Below are positions 1-13,400 of a stretch of 64,000 nucleotides of DNA, in pieces (the stretch's first letter is position 1; the number at the start of each line of letters is the position of its first letter). Below the pieces are notes generated by a model. That model searched no databases. It was not told the DNA's origin and saw only the letters and a program-made list of their open reading frames with translations. This stretch comes from Onchocerca lupi (Eukaryota; Nematoda; Chromadorea; Rhabditida; Onchocercidae). Made by a program: the position numbers and the translations under genes. The stretch is from assembly GCA_028564675.1 (NCBI GenBank), contig JAOVVO010000039.1, positions 62,001-126,000 on the forward strand, given 5' to 3'.

Positions 1-1936
1 GAACTCCATCTTTATTCAAGCACTCTCATGAAAATTCGCTGTATACGAAACTAATTCTTTTTTATCCAAAAAACTCCTCTAATATATGTCTACTTCAGCT
101 GGTAGAATTCTACTGCTGGCTTGAAATTGGATAATGAAATCATTTTTGAATGTAAAGAAAAAAAAATTTATTTGTGAATAAAACTGTGTTGCAAAAAGTT
201 TGAATATTTTTCTTTACACAAAGAAAGAGAGAGAGTTTTCCTCTTCTTGCCATTATTCATACTTCCCAATACCTTGTGAGAACAATTTACATATTTCTAA
301 TTACTGAATTTTTTCATTTGAGAATTGAGTTAGAAGTGAATTTTTGTTTGCTAATGCTAATCAAAAATTTATAATTTCTTTTAATTTTCCTTTAATAATG
401 GACGTTTGTCCATTCATTCATACTGAAATTCTTCCAAAATTCATACTTTATTCGCTCAGAGAAAGTCAGTTGCGTGATTTTTTTACTTTCATTTATTTTT
501 CTTATATATTTACTTTTATTTTATTTTTTTTACTTATTTTTTCCTAAAAATTCAAGTTTTTTTTCGTTTTAATACCATTTCGCTCACGGCACTCTTTAGG
601 ATCGACGAGAATATTCATTCGAAGGATTTCAGAAGCTATCAGTTCCTTAAACTTGTTAATGTCCTTAGATTAGTCCGGAGTAAATGCCTGAGCATATAAG
701 GGCATGCATTATTCTAGGCTAATAAACTAGGCCATTTGTCTCATATCACTCTAATCTACTGATAAGCATTGGAAAAAGATCTACTGATAAGAATGAAAAA
801 AGTTGCAATGATCTTCAGATTTTGCAATTATTTTTGATTGAAAAAATTAATTTTGCCACTTGTAGAATGTATAATTGCTCGATGTAACTTATCATCAGTA
901 TAGATGGAGCTGATAGAAAGCATTAGTCATCGATGGGAAATGGGTGGCAGTTGATTCAGTTGGGCCAATGATAGTGTTCTCATTATTCCAAGTTGCAACG
1001 AAAGCTTTAAGCTTTGTTTAGTCTCGTTCTTCCTAGTTATCACTTCCCAGAACTCTTATGAACAAATTTTCGTCATATATTTTGAATTCATTTCCTGAAA
1101 AAAAACTGTTACTTTTTCTTTTAAATAATCAAAATTTTGAAAAAATATTAGATTATTTGAAGAAAACTTCGAAAAAACATAAGTTATATTATTGCCGATA
1201 AGAATTGAGTAATCGTTCGTACTATTATATTATTACAAACAAAAGAATTCTGAATAAATTATGAATGAAATTTATTAAATAATTGGTTGATTGATAGAAG
1301 TTCTTTCTTATTTAATTTCCTGAAATTAACTAACCAAAGGTATAATTTTCTCCATGTTTCAATCATTTTGCGGACGACATTCTGCAAATATAGTTCAAAG
1401 ATTGAACTATCAAAAAAAACTTAAATACTGAACACATTTTCATGAGTTTAGTAAAAGCGCAAAAAAATTTTTGAGATGAGGATAAGCGATTATTTTAGTG
1501 AAGGGAATTTTTTGCAAAATCAGAATTACTCGATTAACTCATAAACATGATTTAGCTCATTAAAAATTAGGAAACATGATATTGATGTGGAACCGGATTT
1601 CATTTCCGGAAGTAAATAGTCCTAGTTAAACTTTAATAACTTTAGCTCATCTGAAAGCGATTATTTATCTTCGAATAATGATCTCAAATGGTATGTATAT
1701 CTAATTTGGTTACATACAAAATTACTCAATTGCACTTAAATTTAACATAAATTTGATAATTACTTTGACAGAAATCGATGATATGATGATTCGTTCTTTG
1801 CAGCAACTGAAATGAAAAAATCTCACTGTAAATGTTGTAGGAAATTATTGAACTGATCATCACATCAATTTATTTGATCTCTGTTTTTCAGCCTTTGAGT
1901 TATTTGACCTTTGACATTATTTCAGAATACCTTGTT
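1..1936. other. Intergenic / upstream of first membrane-protein gene
   Basis: AT-rich sequence without a reading frame that looks coding. A short open stretch at 344-547 is low-complexity F/L/S-rich and is treated as chance. The 5' UTR and promoter of the gene starting at 1937 should lie in the right-hand end, where a TTTTTCAG acceptor sits near 1890. No RNA gene or repeat was recognised. Confidence 0.6.
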
Positions 1937-4439
1937 ATGATCAGACGCCCTGTTCTGGTTGTATTAGTAGCTCTGATATCCCGGAAATTCTTGATACATT
2001 GCTCATCATCTATGTTGAAAAGTCCTGTGCAATCATCAGTAACCTCGTTCTGGGTAACTGTTGAACCGATATCTGTTAAATGGACCAAGGGATGTCTGGC
2101 TGCTGCTGGATGTGCCGATTCCAGGTTAACCTTATCTGAGTGGAATTTAGTTAGCGATGAAAGGATTTCATCCAGCTGGTCCATACAAGAACTTTTCGTA
2201 AGCTTTTATTCGATTTTCAATTAAAATGAATTTCAATTGGTAAAATTATACTTTCAAATTTAAATATTTTGTTATAATTCTTATAGTGATTTTCACGAAA
2301 ATTTTCCTAAAGTTTTCGCAATAAATTTGCACTTCGAAATAGAGGGAGGTTATTTTATTTAGGATTCTTCACATATGTTTGCAAGTTATTGGAGTAAAGG
2401 AAGACCTGCAGATATAACGTTCAATTATGAGGTGGTTGGGGCCGATCCAATTTATGGATTCTCAAGAACTTGTGATTCTACGCGAGCAGTTCGCGTTTTT
2501 AATGATGAGGTTCCATTACAATGATTTTTATTCCGCTTATTTACTTAACTTACTAATTATCAATTTATTTGTTCTTTTATTCCTCATTATTTCCTCTGAA
2601 TTTTTCAGCATAAACTAGTACCTAAATCAGCAGATCAAGTAATCACATCAACAGTAGCTTCCTCGCAACAATCCGATAAAATAACTTTAAATCTGACCGG
2701 TAAATGTTTCAATGCTGCGATAATCGTACAGAAGTATGAATCTAATTGTCCCTGGTGCTCTTGTGGTGAAGAATATGCTATTGTTGGCCAGGTAACCGTT
2801 GTTATTTCATAATCTTTAATTTCATTTATTTATTACTTATCTATCAATATTTTGTACCCACTATTTTTTAATTTTAGTCTTTTGACATTTTATAATTCTT
2901 ATAATTTACAACACAACAGATTATTCTTTAAAATTCAAAAATTTTAGTTATCGGAATCTGAATCACGTGACGTTCTGTATCACATGAACAATTCATCAGA
3001 AACGCTAGTTGACATAGGCCTAATGGCTTTGTCAGCAATTGCGGTCGCAACATCCGCCGCATTTTCATGCGTTCTAATTGCATATCTTCGCGAACGACGG
3101 TGCAATTGTGAGCGAAGTGTCGCAAGCTGCAGCATGAAATTCTCTGACAATAATTCAACGATATATCAAGCTCATCAAACTAACTCACGATTAATCAGTC
3201 CTGAAATTACTAGGTAGATTAGATGATTTGACATCTGCATATATTATAAATGTATGTATTAATAATTATTGTTGTTTCATTTTTTGTACTGAAAGTTGTA
3301 AAGATATATTTTTAATCAAAAAAGATTTTTTTGTCTGTCTAAACTATCCAGAAATTTTACCTGACCATTATTCTTTTTTGGCTTTGCAAAATTTAATTAC
3401 TTCCGCCATCAGACCATAAAAACTGGAAAACTTTTTCTTTTATTTAATTTTCGTTTTTCAAAAGGAAAATTGCTTTTTGCTTTTTCTGGTACTTACACGT
3501 TTTAATAATTGTTGCATTTGAGCACAAATGTTTTGCTTCCTTAAGGCTTTATTAACTGATTCGCAAGTTATTCCTTCAAATAATCGTTTTTCCACCTTTT
3601 GCATACTTCAGTTCGATTATAATTTGATAAGTTCCAGATATTTAAATGTTTAATTTGTAAGCTTTCCGAACTCTTACTAAAATTATTAATTAATTAAGAA
3701 ACCAGACAAATTTGAAATAAGTTAAAAAACATAGAACTTCAATTACGGCAGCGTATTTTATCGGCATGAATGCTTTTGCACACAAATTTGTTCATTTATG
3801 CATTATGATCAAGAATTCCCAGAACACTCGGGAATTAAAAAGAAGATGAAATTTGAAATTGATTGAACTCTAAGATAAAACTTTTCACTAACCTTATTTC
3901 ATCTTTTGTTTTGATATTTAGCTCTCTTCATAACTCATAACAAGTCATTATCAGACATGTCAAAGTCGATATAAATATGAGAAAGTGGATCAGTGTCATT
4001 CTATTTATCTTACTTTTTTGACATTTCATTGTTGCGGAAGAATACTGATAGATTTCCATCGTTTTTCTCATAAATTAACTCTTATCAAACAGACAAATAA
4101 TTACAAGGAATTAATTTATGACCAAGTAACTCTTATATAGAGGCAATTATGGATAAATAATTTTGGAGAAGGAAAGCACAATATTTTTGAAAGGCAGCGC
4201 TTATTTTTATAACTTTTATAAGAGATTTTTTTAGGTTTCAGCCAACGCGTGATTGTCCCACACTAATGTCATGTCAAATGGAAAGCAGCCAGTGTGGAAG
4301 CATTTTGGGGAATGATGTTTCAGGTTGCCGTATCGCGACAAATGACTGGAAAATAGAATCAGCACTGCTTGATGGAATACATAGATACTACAAATCTTCT
4401 GATATACCATCTGCTTATAATGGTAATTTGAAAATATAA
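1937..4439 (+). CDS. Predicted type I membrane protein, paralogue 1 (family not recognised)
   Basis: Five-exon model: 1937-2197, 2363-2509, 2609-2791, 2948-3213, 4235-4439 (about 353 aa). It opens with a hydrophobic signal-like segment (residues 1-25). A cysteine-rich ectodomain follows, with motifs KGCLAAAGCA, YGFSRTCD, GKCFNA and CPWC. One membrane helix lies in exon 4 (about residues 215-240, ending in CVLIAYL), followed by a short cytoplasmic tail. Splice phases (0,0,0,2) are identical to the paralogue at 17154, and exon 2 has exactly the same length (147 nt), so the two are duplicates. The last exon is the least certain. It has the right phase and is cysteine-containing, but does not resemble the paralogue's tail, and a GT donor at 4423 would allow further exons. 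Reading through the exon 4 donor gives an immediate stop after R. The ATG at 1937 was chosen because it starts the signal-like stretch; an in-frame ATG at 1874 is possible. Function unknown. Confidence 0.72.
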
Positions 4440-7400
4440 TTGGCCTTTTTTGATAGTTTTTTGAGGTTCAGTCTTCTATCAAAATTGATTTTTGGAAGAA
4501 CTTACCTTGTTAGTATGTAATACATAAAATATGTGACTTGAAAGAGAAAAGAAATGAAAGCTAATGATTTTTCAATGTATGGTTTCTGAAACTGAGATGG
4601 AGACAACCAAACTTCATCTGATTCTTCAATCAGACTTGCAATGATATTTTAATCTGGTGTATTCATCAAATGTGACAATTATTACTATTATTTCTCAAAC
4701 CTTGACTTCATAATTTTTGCGGTTTTGTATAAGCTGTCTCATTTCTAGAATGGTGTTATGCCAATAGAGAGATGAAAAAGCTTCAGAACTGAATCTTGAG
4801 CGCTTCAGAGATTTGAATTATTTTAGATTCAATTTAAGGTTTCTTCATCATTCTACTATCGTGCTTTCTTTTTTTTCCCGATGTTAGAGTTTTTTAGTTT
4901 TATCTTCTCACATTTCATTATTGATTTATGAAAACTATGCTCCTCGTAGTGTAATATTTTTTGAATATCTGTTAATTCTTAATAAAAAGCAAGAATTCAT
5001 TCATTAAAAAGAATTTGAAATGAATTCCTTGTTCGGTTTACTTGTGATGTTGTATTGCGATGTTACTTGTTTACTTTTTTACTGTTACCATATTTCAATC
5101 AGAAACTAATTCATTATGAATTAGCATTGAGCCATACATTTTCCATCTTCAAGTTTTAACATTCTTATTCTCATGGAATAATATATGTTGAACGAACATA
5201 AAGATAAATTGTGCTATGAGTAACATCTGAATTACTGCTGATATGATTCAGGGTAAATTTCAAAAAACATTTTCTTTGAATCTAAATATACAGAGACAAA
5301 GACAATTGGCATTGACACAGCATTAAGATTTGCATCCCTCTTCTACTGAGACTAAAGTAAAACTTAGTTTGTTTTAATTGTTTCAGAAAAATATGAATGC
5401 TGGCTCCAGATAGTCTACATAAATAAAATTTAAATATTCGTTTGTTCAAAATCTTAAATCTTCAAAAACTATTAAACATGCGCCTTTCGAATGCAACGTT
5501 GTGTGAAAATTTCAAATCAATCGGTGAAGGACTTGAAACGTTGTGTGGAAATGAACAACAAACATATATATTTTTATTTATATAGATGGATATGGAATTT
5601 CAAGATTTTTTTTTTCGTTTGATTAATTAGATCTTGGCATTTTATTTTATCAACTCTAATGACAATAGCATCGTGTCCCAAGATGAGGTGAGAATGACAG
5701 AATTAGAAGTTCTGAGAGTGCAACACACGAGCCGCTTCAAATGACCTTGTCTTCATGTTTTGTCCAAAGAATGAAAGATCGGTCACTTGTATACATCAAC
5801 ACCACTTCTTCTAATTGCTTAATTTGTAAACGATACATCTTTTCCTTTCTTTTTTCACTTGCTATGTAAACCTATGAAAAGGACAGGAAGATTAGTAAAT
5901 TTGATCTTACCTTCGAAAGTCCACTAGTTGGTAGTCTTCGAAGACATTTGTTCATGTTTTAATTAAAAATAGTTTAAATTTTCTTTTTCAGAGAAACAGA
6001 AGATTTGAACTGTTTTTAATTAAAACAAGCATGAAAACTGAAATTTCAAAAAATGTAAAAATCATTTGTCAACTAAAAAATTGCATGAAAAGATCTGAAA
6101 ATGATAACTGACATAAAAAAGCGAAAATATAATTATAGCACACAAATTGTATAAAAATGGCCATGAATTAACTAATCTGTTTAGGGTACACATTAGTTCA
6201 AATTGTGTGATAAGGAGTAAGGAGAATGTCCTTGAAAGGGGGACGCCAACAACAGACAAACTTCTTCTTCTTCTTTCCAGTTCTTTCTTACGAGTAATAT
6301 CGAGCAGTAATTGTTGGAGAACAGATGACGCAATGCACTTATCGTATTACATATTCAATTTAGCCATGCAAAATTGCACTCATCAAGATATTGCAAGATA
6401 AATTAACCTGTAAATTACCATCTGTGATCCGATTTTCATTAGGATCCATAGAAAAATTTGCTTAAATTCTAATATTTTCTAGTTCTAAACTATCTCTCTC
6501 TCAACTGAAGTAAGAGAATTCATTTTTTAAAAAAAAGCTTCTCAATATGTAATTTGCAAACTAATTGTAAAAGTATTCTGAACATCGGAAATGGATAAGA
6601 AATGTTTTATTTTCATTTATTCTTTATTTTCAAAGCAATTTTGAAATCTTTTTCGAATAAATCCATCACTTAACCGATATAAAAATTCAGAAAAATATCA
6701 CACTTTCATCAATAAATGCAAATGATTAGATAAAAATTCCAATTTAATAATCTCAGTGACGATTAATCAATTTATTGCAACACAGAAAATTCATGATAAC
6801 AATTATAGTTGTGATTACATATAATAAAGCAATGCTAAGAGTGAATTGAAATAAATTACAAGTTAGAATACAGGAGGATTTTGAAATGCAACGCCTTTGG
6901 TTAGTTAAAATATTTGGCAAAAGTTAACTTAAAAAATTGAAATATCCAGCAGCAGGAAAATGTTGCTTGTGCTGCTCAACGAAATAAACTCATCGAAGTT
7001 CGATTGAAAATTCTCTCTAATTTTCTTCTACTCATAAATAAAATGAACCGGTCAAGTAGCTTCCTAATTTTCTTTCTCATTTTAGAACAGAATCGTACAA
7101 AATGATTGCCGAAAAGCTAACAAAACGAAGTACACTATTAGCGAAATGAATAACGGGTTTGTAAGTATACAAATTACTTTGAGATACTTTACTTTCGAAA
7201 TGCAGTAGTAATCATTACTTTGTTATTATCACGATTCTCGACTTTATGACTATATTCTTTTTTAATTCTACGCAATTTTCCCAGCCAAAAGTGGACTTTT
7301 CGGCTTCTGAACCATTGGCCAGCCAAGCTTCCCAAACTTTTATTAATTGTTCAAGATTTTCTATCACTCGTTTTGATAAACTAAAAAATTGATGAAAAAG

Positions 7401-10400
7401 AAACAAAATCTAATCTTGAAACTTTCTCATTTATTTGCAATTTTATAGCAAATCACAAGCGTATGATTTAGATGAATGTGCAAATAAAGCAATTAATATA
7501 GTTGATTTCAGATTTGAATGAGAAAAACTAATTATTGCTATGAATGATTTATAGTACTTTACTTAGTAACGCTCGTTAGTTATTTAATTATTCAAGTGGA
7601 AAGGTTCATAATAAAGATTTTCAATGCCGATATTTATCTCAAACAAATATGAAAATCGTAATGTCGCATTCGTTCTTATTTTGTTGATTTAAGAAGTCTT
7701 TTCACTAAAGATTGAATTTATTCATTAGGAAAATTTTTATATTTCATTTGAAATTTCGATCGCAAGCACTTAATGTTAAAAGGCATAGAAGGTCATTAAT
7801 TTACTGTAACTTACGAAAAGACTGGTCTTTTGCTACTTCATGATGGAAATTAAGGTCTTCAAATTTCTTTTCAAGAATAGCGATAAATAAAGTTATATTA
7901 ATTCGACTGTTGTTCAAAGAAGTCTCTGTAATTCCAATCATGAAAAAGTTGTTCCAAGCATAGATACTTCTGCAGAATCAATCAGTGAATTCTGCCATTA
8001 ATCAACTTATTATTATTTTCCCATTCCCAGATGAAAAATCTATGTCAGAGATAATGGTCAAGAGGTGGGATAGAAAAAGCTGGCGATGGGTGAGGAAAGT
8101 TGACCGGAATTATTTACAGATCGGAAGAATCGATGGTTGAAGTAGTTCATCTCCTGCGTTGCAATATCCGATAACTAATCCCACTTATCGTACCCAGTAA
8201 GAATAGATGCTGACTTCGTTGGCCTTCAGAGTATCGAACATCTGAAGGTCTCCTTCCATTTACGAATCATACCCCTGAAGCTGCACAATCATGGAGAAAT
8301 TGCAGAAGCATGCCATGTATATTGAAAGTTACAAGCAATATGGAATCTTATGTCCGAGAGATGGCTCTTCTGATGCTTTCGATCCATTCTTCTTATTTTC
8401 TGTCTTTTCAGTATGATGTTTTTTTTATAATTTTGAATTTCCTCTTCAAATTTTGAATATTTGAAGGCTTTGAAATTCTTATTTCAAATTGTTTATTGCT
8501 TATTATTTCGCAATTTGAATGAAAATGATTTTTCGATAGAAGTTTTGAATTAATATGTGAACTTATCTTGGTGATATGAGAATATATTTCTAAAATCTAA
8601 CAGTACTTAAAAACGAAATGGCATGCGGTAATTTACTATCCATTGTATTTATTAATCATAAATTCTAGGAGTAATCATTGTTAAAGCATAAAGCTTTGTA
8701 CTGATACATCTAGAGTTTAGAGATACACAATTTGCTTAAGGTCTAAATATAATTTCTATACTTTATTTCAATTATAAGAGACATATATTTCGAAGATTAT
8801 CAAATTACTCGCAAACTTACAAATCTTTTATCGTGCGGATTCATTATATGTATTTTTTGAATTAATTCAAAAGAATTATCATCGCCTCCATTCCGATAAT
8901 GTCTATCGAACGGTATGATAAATAGTTTCACTCTTCTGATTCAAGAAATTTTTAATTTTTGCAGGATTGCATAGCTTGTAATATTTTAAACTTTTTGTAA
9001 TTTCAAGAAATATTTTTGTTTACTCCTTGTTTATCTCTGTTTATTTCAAGATGCACTCTGAAAAAATGGGACAAATGTGTTAATGGTTTCATTTCTAGCT
9101 TGAAAGTCTTAAAAATTACTAATATAAAGCATATTTAAAAATGAGAAATATCAAATTTCATATCTTGCCATTTGTTAATAGTATTGCAAATGTCGATGTG
9201 TGGTTTATCTGTCTTTTATTTCAAACTTTTTCAAATATTCATCGATCCTGCGAGAAGAGAGAAGTGATAAATGCAGCTGGTTATCTCAGCTAAGTTTATT
9301 TTCTATCTCTCATTTTATCTAGGCTCACTGAAATGCAAACCATTTCAAGTTAATTCAGATGAAGAATTTTATGATAATCTAACAGAATGGTTTTCCTAAT
9401 TAATAAGCAAATGAATGATGTCTGTTTTGTGTGAATATTAAAAGATTAATTAAAAAAGAAAAAACTAATTATCTGAAAGTTTACTCTTATTTATTGGAAT
9501 GAACTTCGGTTCAAGCAGTCTTCTTTGTTCGATTAATCCTTTATTGCTTTACCAAAATTTTTCTTTAGTAAAGCATGAAATTTTCATATTACTACTGAAA
9601 AGCACAGAACTATCTCTCCGTTATCTTCATTCTCATTTTGTTTCTGTTGTGAAGCCAGGAAAAAGCTTTGGACTTCTGTGTTATCTTATAGAAAAACTAA
9701 GATCAAGCAGAATCACACGTTCCATGGCTTTTTTCACGTAGATTGAGATGATAATTATGATATCACAAAGAAGATAAAAACAGATAGTTGTTGACCAGAT
9801 AGCTGGCGTAATTGAAAATTTCAAGACTCAATCTTTTTGATCTAACATTGCCAGACTAGGCATTCACATTCTTCAAAAGAAGGATTGTCTGGAATGATAT
9901 CAAATAGATAACTATACTACATCGATCAATATCAATCGAAATGTAAATGATAGGAATGGAAAGAAAGACTGGGGAATTTTCACGGCAATATCGACAGAAT
10001 CTTCTAACTCCCATCAATCTTTCTTTAGTTGTTCATCCTCAAGAATAACAACCTCCTTCAGCATTAATGGGAATTTATTTGATGGCTCTAGAACATTCAT
10101 TAAATGCGCGAAAAAAATTTTTTAATGGTTGCTGTAAAAAAATTTTTGAGAAATTCAATGCAGAATTCGATCAATAAACATAAATAGTCGCAGCAGTAAT
10201 GATTTCCCAGAAATAAAGTAGCTGCAACAATTTGTTGAAAATTATTCGATGTCAGCGTTTGATCGCAGCAAGTTTAAAAGTTGTTTAGAAATCATCCAAA
10301 TTAAATGTTATCAGTTTAACATTACCCTATCCATAAATTAATTCTTCCTACTATATCTCCTGCTACTTGATCTGTATGCTAACAAAAATCTTGCAACTTA

Positions 10401-13400
10401 GGTTCCTAGTCTATCTTAGAAGGAAAATGTCATTTAAGCACCATCAACCTATTTCAGCTTTCTTTGCTGATATCAAATATTCTCAACTGAAAATGCTCTT
10501 TTTCCTTTCCCTATCTCTATAATTTGAGGATGAATTTCTATTTTAATTAAAATTTTTGATTTCAGAAATAAAATCATCTGATGAACAAAAATTTTGAAAT
10601 TTTTAGTATGCTAATAAGTTCCAGCGTCCATTTATGTTATGCATTTTAACAGTTATCAACCCCTAAGATAACAATCTGTCCATGCTATTCTTAAATAGTT
10701 TCTGATTTTGGAGGGTATAAAGATATATCCGTGTATAATTACAGAAAATAAAGGAAGAAACTTTATGGACAACTTGAATCTTAAGATAAGAAGAATTGGT
10801 TATTGCTTATGCATAAAAAGCACGCTATTGAAGTCTTTGGAATAATAAGTACTACTACTCTTCATAGCTAAATTCAAGCTCTCAAAATTCCCGAAATTTT
10901 TAAAAATTTAAATTTCGAGTTGAGCAAAAATTTGAATAATGAAATTCGCATAAATTTTCTTCAGGAATTACATAATTGATCAATAAATTTGATAACGAAC
11001 GTAAATTAGCAGAAATGATAGCGCACACTCATAGTTTGATAAAAATTGTATTATACTTCCTTAAGATACAATCAATCTCGTATTATACTTTCTTAAAATA
11101 CAATTAATCATTGAGATATCTAATTGTTACCTCGCAATTAAGTATACTATTAAAATATTATTTATGTAAATTTTTGATTTTCATCTCAATTTTCAAATTT
11201 TTGCTCACTTCCCGAAATTTTTGGAATTTTTTTCCAATAAAACATATAAATTTGGCATCCTGACATCTCTACTCTAAAAAAAAACATTGTTCAAGCAAAC
11301 TATTACACTCTTTTATATACACTAAAAGCTGAATAAAATCTCTTATCCTTCTGTCGCTATCACAAACCTGCAGAAATTTCTTTGTGCTTTACTCTCATCA
11401 AAATTGATCGTTTTGTTAGAAGAAATGATTTCGGTTAAAATTTTGCTGTATGGAAAATCTAATTTTGAAAATTCTAGTAAGGCCAAAAGAATGCTCTTAT
11501 CCTCATCATCGCTATGTGTCACAGCCTTAATTTAATAAAAATTTCCATAAACATAAGATGAATGGGTGAAGTATGAATGCTTATGTAATTTTCCATGTAA
11601 ATGATGGCTGAAATATTTAGAGAGACAGAATTAGGTCATTCTAATACTGAGGCGGGATTTGAGAATCTTGCTGGACTCGAGAGGCAATTTATTCATGTGG
11701 CCAAGACCTCTTAACAACTCATCTTTTATCCCATTTCTGAGCAGTTTTCAAAAAAAAAAAAAATAGGCTTATTTTGAAGTTAATTCCACGAATAAGCTTA
11801 ATTTATAATGTGCTCGTAAATTCTTGCTAGCAGATGATTTTCGATGTTTGTTTAAACTTAATTGGTGATGTCATCGAAGGCGAGCAACTGAAAGAACAAA
11901 TTAATTTACTAGCCCTCATGAGTGGAGAGCTTCAATAATTTCGATTAGATTAGCGATTATCGAGAAAACTTTGTTGTTTGCTCTTTCTATTTAAATTAAG
12001 TTGTCAGTTATAAGCTTGCTTACTATGAATAAATTACTCTATTATTGATATTTGTAAAAATTATTAGGAAACAAAGACAATAGACGGGGAATATTATATC
12101 GATAAGATTTAGGCCTTAGGCTTTCAGGAAAATTCAAAATATCAGATTGACAATGCAAACAACATAGAATATTTGTGATTTCGTTTTTAAATGCTTTTTT
12201 TTCCATAAATTCGTTTCTATTTTCATTTTTATGAAACAGAGCTTTTAAATCACAGTTAAATTTTCTCAGCAATGTAATTTCAAAATTTTTACTGCGAAGT
12301 CAATTGTTACTGTAAAAATAATTAAATTAATAACAGTTAGTAATGCTAGTTGTAGTACCAACATAATAATGATGAAAATCAATGGTTTTATTCGTATGAC
12401 TTATCATGAAATTAAAAATCGAATAACATTGGTCATTGGTCACCTGCACACTTATTTGTTCGGCAAAATTAGTAATTTCGCCAGACGCAAGTAAAATTAA
12501 CAGAATAAATGTAATTTGGCGTTTTGACTGACAGAACAACTGATCGATGTTCATCATCTGTGAGTTAAAATGCCTTTTAGAGATCTTTTGGTGTGTTCAA
12601 ACATAAAAGTCAAACAATCCTGTTAGAATGATGACAATTTGTATTTAAAAGAAGAAATTTCCATATGTCATTTTATCAGGAAAATTAAATTTAGCTTGAT
12701 CAGTTCGAAGATCACAGTTAAATTACTTACAGTTAGCAATGTTTCATGCAAAAGTAGTTCGTTGATAATTGTATAATTGTACGGTAAAAACATTGCAAAA
12801 TGTTATTCTTACATTATTGTTGCTCGTTATCTATTTATCATTCATTTGTTCAGAGAATATCAAACAACAATTGATAAATAATGAAAATTAAAAATAAGTC
12901 ACAAAGATTTTCAATGTTCTTTGTCACATTTCAGATCCATGAGAAGTGATATTTGTTGCATGCATAGTGACTAGTTACTTCATGCAGAAAAACTTATCAG
13001 ATATATTAGATTATTATGCATCACAGTTTTTAGTGAGATAAATGGGTGATTGACAGAATTGCGCAAAGTGTAAAAGTAATCAATCAGAGTGATGAATATC
13101 AGCGCTTATCGGAATCATAAATCTCGAGATACAATAACGCATAGATAACATTTTGTGTTGCTCTTATCAGCTGTGTTGTTGTAGAAGTGCTTGGCACCTT
13201 TTTAAGCCTTAAGCAGAAACAAATCGATTATGTTAATGTAAATCATTTTTATGGTCCACCAAATATTTTGACGAGATTTCTGAAACAATGAAGTTCTGGA
13301 TTCATTAAAATTTAAGAGTGAATTGAACAGATTTTTTTTTTGCTTGGTAACATTAGATTTATCATTATCATCACTGATATGATAAAATGTATTATCATAT

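Noticed and set aside
7215..7406. Minus-strand frame with IENLEQLIKVWEAWLANGSE
   Set aside because: Follows an acceptor-like TTTTTTAG and looks helical, but it stands alone with no partner exon and no family match.
8030..8350. GC-richer island in the gene-poor stretch
   Set aside because: No open frame, no RNA fold recognised and no repeat unit; possibly regulatory but unsupported.
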